Positions 56,559 through 64,000 of a stretch of DNA of 64,000 bases are shown here, piece after piece. The DNA comes from Ectobius pallidus (taxonomy: Eukaryota > Arthropoda > Insecta > Blattodea > Ectobiidae). The stretch spans positions 26,361,023-26,425,022 of the forward strand of contig CAXKWD010000007.1 of the NCBI GenBank assembly GCA_964059195.1, in the 5' to 3' direction. The position numbers were made by a program, and so were the translations under genes. The notes under the pieces were generated by a model. It worked only from the letters and a program-made list of their open reading frames with translations, did not search any database and was not told the DNA's origin. The stretch's first letter is position 1, and every line of letters begins with the position of its first letter.

Positions 56559-58151
56559 AATTTAATTGCTACAGTTTCTATTGTTTTGCCTGTGATGTGA
56601 GCTAGAGAGAAAGTAAGAGTATTTAAAAGTCTGCCTGTATGAGCAGCTGACGTGTCATTGCCCTCTCTCCTCTAGTCCTTGGCAACACTGTCATTTTATA
56701 TGCCGTCTGGCATCATGGCTTGCTTCTGACGCATTGCTGTGTTGGGCTCGCTCGGCCGATGTCTGTCTAGATTGAATGTGTTAATCTGTATTATTGGGAG
56801 AAAGAATTTCGATTCAGTTTTGTTTTATGGATGTGGTAAAAGTAAATACGATTGGCTAATTATGCATGATGGCCGTGTCTGCTGAATGTATGATGACGTC
56901 ATTTGTAAGATCTCTATAAAAGGGCATGGGACATTTCCCACGCCCTCATTTGCATCTACGTGGTCCGGGGAATGGTATGTAGTTCTATTATGATTTAAAG
57001 CGCCAATATTTAGGCGCCATTTTGGCTTCGTTTCTTCTCTTGGATCATGTTTCAGGTACGTGGAAGTTGTATAGAATGAAATATGTTAGTATATAAGTGC
57101 GGGAACTGCATGGTTATGTAATTATGTCATTTTAGGTTTGCCCAAGCATGCGTTTGTGTCTTTTGCATTTTGTGTTTTGATGGTGGCGTTGTAGATGTGA
57201 ATGAAGTTTAAGATAGAGCATTTAGTATGAAGATGTGTCAGATATTAGCAGATGATTTGTTCGGCCACCATCATTATGTAGAGTAATTATGCAAGACGGT
57301 TAAATTTATTGCATGCTGGGATATTAATTGTAGAGGTTGGGTCTTTCGTATTTTTCTTTCATGCAGTATCCTCTTGTCTTCCACGTTCCTGAACATGTAT
57401 TGTTTTCCAAATTTAATTGTCTTTTATTTATATATTTTGTTCCCCGTTTTTGATATCCACATTTTGCAAATGAGCCTGGCCTAGTAAATGGATAGCAAAG
57501 GTCAGTTTTGTCTTTAGGCCTAGATGTTTCTTCAGCATGTGCAATCGGATGTGTAGATGCATGGATGGATGTGTCTGCGCAGAATATTGGATGCTTGCAT
57601 TAAAAGGTATGATTGTATGATATTCAAATACTTGTATATTTTACTTTAATTGAAAGGGTACAGTATTATATTTGTAAATATTTAGCCGCATGAAATTTAT
57701 GTTATTAGCAGATACAAATTAATGGAAATTTATTTAAGATCTGTATGTAAAATTATATGCCTTCTATTTCAGGATAAACAAGAATTATTATGGTGCTTCT
57801 CACCGATTAATATATTTATGTTTAATTGGGGCCTTCAGTCCAAATAATATGTCTCCTTTCAGCTTTTAATATTTCTTTTTACACTTTTGTTCCACTGTCT
57901 AACACATGTTCACATTTTGTATGTAATACTACTTTATTTTAATACATTTTATATTAGCTTCCACGAGAAGTAAAGTTGTACTTCTTTCTAGGCGAAGAGG
58001 CTGGAAGTCATGTCCAGGCTCTTCGTATTTCCTCTTGTTTCCCCTTCCCTCGGTCAATTTACAGTGCCTCTGAGGAAGAATATGGTGCCCAGCTGATTGA
58101 AGAAAGAAGAATGTGGTTGTCTGGTGACCGAGTGGGTGGGAGGGGGTTACA
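56534..58151 (+). repeat. 3' LTR, 1618 bp, unoccupied by the MITE
   Basis: TGTA...TACA ends. Serves as the empty-site reference for the MITE in the 5' LTR. Confidence 0.93.
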
Positions 58152-58155
58152 TTAT
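58152..58155. repeat. Target-site duplication TTAT, right
   Basis: Same as 51755-51758. Confidence 0.75.
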
Positions 58156-58738
58156 TCAGTCCAGTGTACATGTACGGAAAATACAGACGATAAGAAACAA
58201 GTCACACGAAGAGGCTGAAAAAATATTTTATTTTTTTGTAATATGTATTTTTTTCACATTTATTCAAATAAAAATTGTTTTGAGTTCATATGTATGAGTA
58301 CGCGATCTCTGTCTATCCTCTCTCTAATATCAGCTGCCTTATGTCCAGACAGGCATGTGTATATCATTTTCAGAGTGTTCCTAAAGAATAGAGCCAATAG
58401 AAGAGCATGTTTGAGCCGATTTAAATAAAACTGATTTGGGTAACACTCATTACACTTTGGAGAATTTTTAAGTTTCATTCATTATGAACAACAATTATCA
58501 TAAGATGAACATCACAATCTTTTCCTCGTGGAGTCAAGTGCAGTTCTTGGAATATTATGTTAGAGGTTTGAAGAAAGAATGAAAGAAAGAAAAAAACTGG
58601 TGTATGTGTTATTACAAAAATAAGATGAGAAGAAAATTTGTTTGGATAACACTCCTTACTGAAATTGCTGTGTCACGTCTTTTGTAAACTATTTTCATTC
58701 GTATACAGCTTTTCAAGACATTTCAGGGTATTGCTGCC
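58156..58738. other. No gene recognised
   Basis: AT-rich DNA between the LTR element and a MITE. Confidence 0.45.
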
Positions 58739-59119
58739 CATAGGCGTACCGAGGGGGGGGGGGTTTGGGGGTTTGAACCCCCCCCCCCCATTGATTAAAA
58801 AAAGAAAAATTATATATTTATTTTAAGTCTGCTCATAAATTACTTAATACAAGTATAAAGCGTGGGAAGCTTAAAACTCGTTATTTTGCGTCTTAATTTT
58901 TTTAATTTTCCGGGGAAAAACCCCGGAAGCTTAAAACTCGTTATTTTGCGTCTTGATTTTTAAAATTTTTCGTGGGAGAACCCCCGTAAGATTAAAACTC
59001 GTTTATTTGCGTCTTAATTTTTAAAATTTTCCGGGGGAGAACCCCCGGACCCCCCCTCTCCCTGGGGGGTATTCCTTTATAACCCCCCCCCCCCATAGGT
59101 CGGCCTGGTTACGCCTATG
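58739..59119 (+). mobile_element. hAT-type MITE, 381 bp, same family as 52501-52888
   Basis: Ends CATAGGCGTACC and GGTTACGCCTATG; flanks TTGCTGCC (58731-58738) and ATGCTGCC (59120-59127) match at 7 of 8 positions. Same internal G/C-run hairpin and GGAAGCTTAAAACT repeats. Confidence 0.92.
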
Positions 59120-59904
59120 ATGCTGCCTTACAACAGCTCAGTCCATTTCTATTTCAAAAACCTGAAAAACAAAACGTTGAAGTAGGACAAACAAAATGGT
59201 AACACTCGTTACAAAGTCAATACGTTCCACCAACTTAAAAAACTCATATACAATCACAAAACGAGAAAACTCATGATTCCTATGCATTTTCGTAAACTGC
59301 AATATTCATATGATGCCATGGAAAACCAGCTGTTCAAAAAAACCGAAGTTGAATTTTCAATCTGGTGATCCTGTCGAGGAGGCCAAACGGCAATTTTATT
59401 GAGAATGACCCTCCTACAAATTTATAGGTAAAGTTGAACCAGAATATATAGACTATGCCTTTAAATGTCTGTACAGTCAACGTGTTTGGAGAATTTGCGG
59501 TAACCTGAAAATGTATTGGCATGAATGAAATGCATTTCTTGATATAGAATCTAGAAATGTTAGCATTGATTTGTTCTGAAATCTCAACAAATAGATACAT
59601 ATCTGATGACAAAAATTGAATGCTATGTATCCATAACTGGTAATTTTAAGAAGACATGTCATTTACAAAGGATATTCATTTTAATTTTTCCTACTGTAAT
59701 GTATAAATGGTATTAACTAACAGTCTGTTCCGGACTGTCCTCCTAAATATGGATGTAGGAAGATTCCTTATTCTTATTGGGATACTATTGAAAAGTTTCA
59801 TAGATATATAGTGAAAACTGTATTGAGTTGCTGTAGACCTGTATATATAAGTTAGAATTCCCCTTCAAAATGTTGCCGAGATGTTCTACATAAAAGTTAT
59901 AGGA
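59120..59904. other. No gene recognised
   Basis: AT-rich DNA. The frame at 59334-59612 on the minus strand shows no known motif. Confidence 0.45.
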
Positions 59905-61689
59905 TTTAATATAACAGATTACTGAAATTAAAATCATTAGAGTCGTTTAAAGAAGTATCGAATAACACAATTTACCCATGTGTGATAATAATAATAATAA
60001 TAATAAAACAGAAAATTATAAAAGTTATTCTTTGAAACTATTTTTAATTTCCGATCACGCTGATCACAGCAAGACAGTAGCTTATGGTCGGAGGAGAGAC
60101 AATTTATTTCATCCAAACACGCCTTGTATTTCTTCAATTTCGGAAGCTTCATTTAATACAGTTTGTCATATCTAACAAAGCGAACCAAATAAGATCAGAT
60201 AAATGGACTGAGAAAAAGAACTATTGCTGATTTGTCGAGTAGATAGAAGACAATTAATTTATGAATAAGTTAAACTGAATTAATCGCATTGTTCAGAGAA
60301 CTGAAGTCTTACAATTATAACTGACCCCTTTTCGGATGATACATGTCTGTTAATCCTAGTTTTATCATTTAGACCTAAGTTTTTTCAAAGAAAGTGCTTA
60401 AGATGGTACTTACTCTTAGACAGCGTTATAGGCCTATATCATTAATTCATTATATATATATATATATTTGAATTATATTTATATATTATATTATAAGCTT
60501 ATGCTTGTCCTTAGTTAGTAGTAAGATGTGTTAGCAATATTTATACTACTGGTTTTTTAAGTGAACTGTTACAATAATTTCATTTAAAATGGTAACATTT
60601 TCTTTTTTTTAGGATTCTAATTTATTATTACCTAATCCCTTAAGAGAAGTGTGAATAAATGAGTAACATAACCTTGCCGTCGTCAAATGTTATCTACTAT
60701 ACACGAACTTCTAAGTAAACAATTGAATCTACAGTTGTTAGGAAAAATAATATTTTCCAATGTATCCAGTCAAATAACAATTCGCATAGTATTATTTTAT
60801 AAGTTATGAAACTGGATTAAGAAAGTATAGGCTAAAGATTACGTAACAGTTACACACCCTTCATTTTTACTTTCTCCACCCGTACTCATAATTAGGCAAC
60901 AGTAGTTTCAACAGTGTAAACTTATCAAGCATAAATCTCCATTCTACTTTCTTAAATTTCATTATGGACGTTAATGTCCTTTAGAAATAAAATAACATTT
61001 TTGTGGTAACGCCCTGGACTCGCATTCGGGAGGTCCCAGGTTCAAATCCCGTGCCCGGTTAATTTAACATAGGTTTTTTTATGGTTTCCCCTGCCGTATA
61101 GACAAATGCCGTGGATATTTAATGCCATGATTTACGGCACGTTAAAGATCTCCAAGCCTAAATTAGAGCCTCTGGACAAAATTTCCCGGCCTTTCACGTC
61201 CAAGTAATACCTTAGTTTCCACCAATCCCTCTGCCCTCTCTCGGAAAATAAGCGTAACAAAAGTCAGTCAGTCAGTCATATTATAAGCCTATGGTTTGTC
61301 GTCGTAGTAAGAGGTGTTAACAGTATTTATACTTCAGGTTTTTTAAGTGAACTGTTACCATGAATTCCTGGTAATATGATTTTCTTTAAAAATGTTAACA
61401 TATTCTGTATTATTTTTAGGTTTCATTTTTTATAAGTTTTAATTTATTATTACCTAATCTTTCTAAGGAAAGTGCCAATTTAGACAAGTTACATAAACAA
61501 CCTGTCGTGAAGTTTTATCGACTATACGCGGACTTCTAAGTAAACAACTGAATGATTCGTTGTTAGGAAAAATAATATTCTTTTCAACATACGCATTTTC
61601 TAATGTATCAAGTCAAATAACAATAGGCATAGTATGATTTTTGAAGTACTAAAACTGGATTAAGAAAGTGTAAAGATTATGTAAAAGTT
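59905..61689 (+). repeat. 1.8-kb repeat unit, copy 4 (rearranged, with a SINE inside)
   Basis: Starts in the GATTACTGAAATTAAAATCATTAGAG block and carries CGATCACGCTGATCACAG (60053), the AAYTATAACTG block and two TTATTATTACCTAATC blocks (60624 and 61445), the second after the SINE. The duplication of the latter block shows that parts of two units are joined here. Confidence 0.75.
61006..61275 (+). repeat. tRNA-derived SINE, body shared with 3113-3494
   Basis: Head with GTGGTAACGCCCTGGACTCG and B box GGTTCAAATCC, then a body ending in the AGAGCCTCTGGACAAAATTT stretch and CGGCCTTTCACGTCC, followed by an AGTC repeat. The head differs from that of the 3-kb copy. Confidence 0.75.
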
Positions 61690-61850
61690 ATGAGGTTGAT
61701 CCAGAAAGTAAGTTCCGATCGCCGATAAAGAAAATAAAAACATTAATAAGTATGAAATATTTATTGTAATGTTTACAGAGATTCATTGGATACACCGTTA
61801 TCGAGGCATTTATCTCAGCGTTGTACCAACAATTGTATGTCATAGGACTC
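61690..61850 (-). pseudogene. mariner-like 3' end, inverted arm
   Basis: Begins at TGAGGTTGATCCAGAAAGTA, a mariner-type terminal repeat. At 61795-61846 it is the reverse complement of the transposase C-terminal region found at 62190-62245. Confidence 0.65.
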
Positions 61851-61875
61851 TGCTACCGGGTGTACGCAGAGAAAT

Positions 61876-62258
61876 GTGATGAGTTTATCGACAAACTGTG
61901 GACAAATCATGGATGTCGCATGCCACACCAGGGGGGAAAAAAATCCATGCATTGGCGGCATAGTGTTTACATGTGAAGATGAAATTCAAGCAGACAATCT
62001 CTGTCAGAAAAATCTGGGATCGACGGGGCGTCCTCCTGTGCGAGATTTTACATCGAAGGGACACCGCAAACGCTGATCGGTATTGTGAAACATTGAAAAA
62101 TCAGGGGAAAGTGTCCAAAAAAGATACCGTGGAATGCTGAATGAATGATTTCATGGCTCCAGACGTTGGCGGTTGAATCCAATGACACGGGCATACAATT
62201 GTTGGTGCAGAGGTACGATAAATGCCTCAATAACGGTGTCGACTATGAAGAGAAGTAA
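61876..62258 (+). pseudogene. mariner-like transposase relic, C-terminal part
   Basis: The frame at 62003 reads KIWDRRGVLLCEILHRRDT, then ANADRYCETLKN, matching the mariner region around the second catalytic Asp (WDxxGV.....L....T.N...Y...L). After a stop and a frame change the end reads RYDKCLNNGVDYEEK-stop (stop 62256-62258), the standard mariner C-terminus. The N-terminal half with the HTH domains is missing. Mariner transposases cut and paste at TA sites; this copy is dead. Confidence 0.8.
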
Positions 62259-62269
62259 CCAGTGAATCT

Positions 62270-64000
62270 TTGTAAATATTACCAATATACATTTTTTGTT
62301 TATTGAAGTTGTTTTCTTTATGACCCTCGTACGTACCCTTCATTTTTATTATCTCCACTTGTACATACGTAATTACTGTTTGCAATGGAAGTTTCAAGAG
62401 TGTAAACTTTTCAAGTATAAATCTCGACTCTACTGATTCTGGGATCATTTGGGGATATTGCAAGTATAATTAAATTATGAATAGAATTATTTCTGTAATA
62501 AGAAATTTGTAATCTGTATTACGTGACCAAAATGTATGAATGTCTTGCATATCTTATTTTTACAGAAGGCCTATTATAAAATTTTCGGATCATTTTATGC
62601 GGAATTATAACAAAATATCTAAACATTATAAATCGTCAAGGGAGAATATTGTTACGAGTTATAACAAACTCTGATTAAAATGTATCCTGTAGGCCTATAA
62701 TGAAAGATTTAAAAGACATTACAGTAGTTTCAAATTGTATATATATAAAAATGCTTATGTCTCCCGTGGACCCACTATTAGACCCAAAACTCTACGTTTG
62801 TAAGATGGTATTTACACTTAGACATCCTTATATAACCTTATTAGGCCTATTTTATATTTATTTTATTTCTTCCTGCAACACCTGCAATTTGCCATTGACA
62901 AAGAGTGCTAACAACAAATATATAGGTAAACAGTAAAAGAAAACAGATTAAATTAATATTGAAGCTTTAACAATTAGTATACAGATAACAACTTAAAATT
63001 AGAAGTAATGGTCCACAGGTTGGATTCCGAAATATGGCAATAGTCCCTTTCAATGCCACCAGTCATACTTCGTATTGTGTTTATATATTATATTATGGTT
63101 TGTCCTTAGAAAGTGGTAAGGGGTGTTAGCAATATTTATACTTTTGGTCTTTGAGGTGAACTGGTACCATAATTTTCTATAACATTTTGAACATTTCCTG
63201 TACATATTATTTTTTGAGGTTTGATTTTTTTATATGTTTTAATTTATTACTACCTAATCTCATAAGGAAAGCGAAAAGAAATAAGTTAACAAGGCCTCGC
63301 TGTCGTCAAAAGTATATCCACTATACACGGACTTCTAAGTAAACAACTGAATTCGTCGTTGTTACGAAAAATATTATTATTTCCTACATACACATTTTCC
63401 AGTTATCAAGTTAAATAAGAATTGGCATAGAATGTTTTTATGAGTACTGAAGCTGGATTATGAAAGTGTAATTCTGTAATTGTGTAAATGTAATTGTAAC
63501 AAAATTCCTAACAATTTCTAAATCCTCAAAAGAGAATATTGTTAAGAGTTATAACAAACTCCGATTTTAATTCACTTATATTTAAAGATTAGTAGTAGCA
63601 ATTTTGTATATTTTTAAATCACTTACCGGTATATAATATGTAAAGACTAATTATCGTACAATAGCGATGTACCCAAACATAACTGATGGCCTGGGTCAGC
63701 CTTTGGCCCAACTTTTAGCTCACCCTTGCTTTATGAAAAAAAAAAATGACGAAACATTATATGATAAAAATAAATAAATTGAAGATATATCTTGCTTATG
63801 TGGTCTGCGAGTTTTTTTAAAGTTACGCCTCAAAGGAGTCTAATATTTCCGATCGTGAAAAGACTAGTTCTGGAGCTGGAGACTAGTCTAGTAACATTTT
63901 TGAACGTTTGAGGGGTAGGAATAGTTTCTGGCGAAGACATTTTTGTATCCAAGCAATTATATAACCAAAGTTTTTATGAAGCCTGATAATGCATTGCAAA
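62270..64000 (+). repeat. 1.8-kb repeat unit, copy 5, running off the window
   Basis: Repeats the landmarks AACAAACTCYGATT, CCCGTGGACCCACTATTAGACC, TTTATACTTTTGGTCTTTGA, TACCTAATCTCATAAGGAAAG and GGAATAGTTTCTGGCG, and ends in GAAGCCTGATAATGCATTGC as copy 2 does at 23390-23420. Confidence 0.8.

Larger units (their letters stand above)
51759..58151 (+). mobile_element. LARD-like non-autonomous LTR retrotransposon, 6.4 kb
   Basis: Two long direct repeats of about 1617 bp (51759-53771 minus a nested MITE with its duplicated target, and 56534-58151) start TGTA, end TACA and are flanked by TTAT. A primer-binding site complementary to tRNA-iMet follows the left repeat after two bases, and a purine-rich tract precedes the right one. 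The 2762-bp interior has no protein I recognise. Between the LTRs I see one substitution (T/C near 52097) and one single-base indel (near 51893), so the insertion is young. This is the architecture of a LARD: cis signals only, mobilised by proteins of another element. Confidence 0.9.

Noticed and set aside
51759..58151. Segmental (tandem) duplication of 1.6 kb
   Set aside because: The repeats have TG...CA ends, a flanking 4-bp duplication, and a tRNA-iMet-like primer site and a purine tract in the right places; an LTR element explains all of these together.

Overview
This window looks like a piece of a large, AT-rich, repeat-laden arthropod nuclear genome, most likely an insect. The evidence is an errantivirus-type Ty3/gypsy retroelement with an env gene, I-, Jockey-, CR1- and RTE-like non-LTR retrotransposon remnants, hAT and mariner relics, tRNA-derived SINEs, introns with GT-AG borders and a long satellite. 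The palindromic octamer TAGGCCTA occurs about forty times. My impression is that this octamer is common in cockroach-like (Blattodea) genomes, but that taxon call is inference from memory, not a search result. There are no bacterial-type genes.

Only one host-like protein-coding locus can be supported: a two-exon gene for an 89-residue THAP zinc-finger protein at 109-1236. Nearly everything else recognisable is mobile DNA.

Layout. 1-59: end of a hAT-type MITE. 109-1236: THAP gene. 3-11 kb: SINEs and three hAT elements with perfect 8-bp target duplications (4688-5584, 7385-7932, 8190-9237), one holding a decayed hAT transposase C-terminus. 11.25-11.72 kb: palindrome with two opposed tRNA-like sequences; a near-perfect relative lies at 40611-40903. 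11.8-16.1 kb: remnants of three non-LTR lineages. 16.1-25.1 kb and 59.9-64 kb: blocks of a roughly 1.8-1.9 kb repeat unit, broken by a non-LTR element (16576-19715), a TA-flanked MITE (21650-22263), SINEs and a mariner relic (61690-62330). 27016-35215: a complete 8.2-kb errantivirus-like provirus on the minus strand with identical 637-bp LTRs, a 4-bp TACT duplication, gag, pol and env; gag and env each carry one in-frame stop. 44571-48935: a 4.4-kb satellite whose monomer resembles a piece of the 1.8-kb unit. 51759-58151: a 6.4-kb element with 1.6-kb LTRs, a tRNA-iMet-like primer site, a CRE/TATA promoter and a 2.8-kb internal region with no recognisable coding capacity. This is a LARD-like non-autonomous LTR retrotransposon, and its 5' LTR has been hit by a younger 388-bp hAT-type MITE.

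How the parts work together. In the provirus, a GGGAAAC slippery site sits just before the gag stop and would feed ribosomes into pol, while env starts in an 8-nt overlap with the end of pol. The long-LTR element has cis signals only, so it would depend on proteins from another element. Insertion order can be read directly: repeat units first, then the non-LTR element and the MITEs inside them; the long-LTR element, then the MITE inside its LTR.
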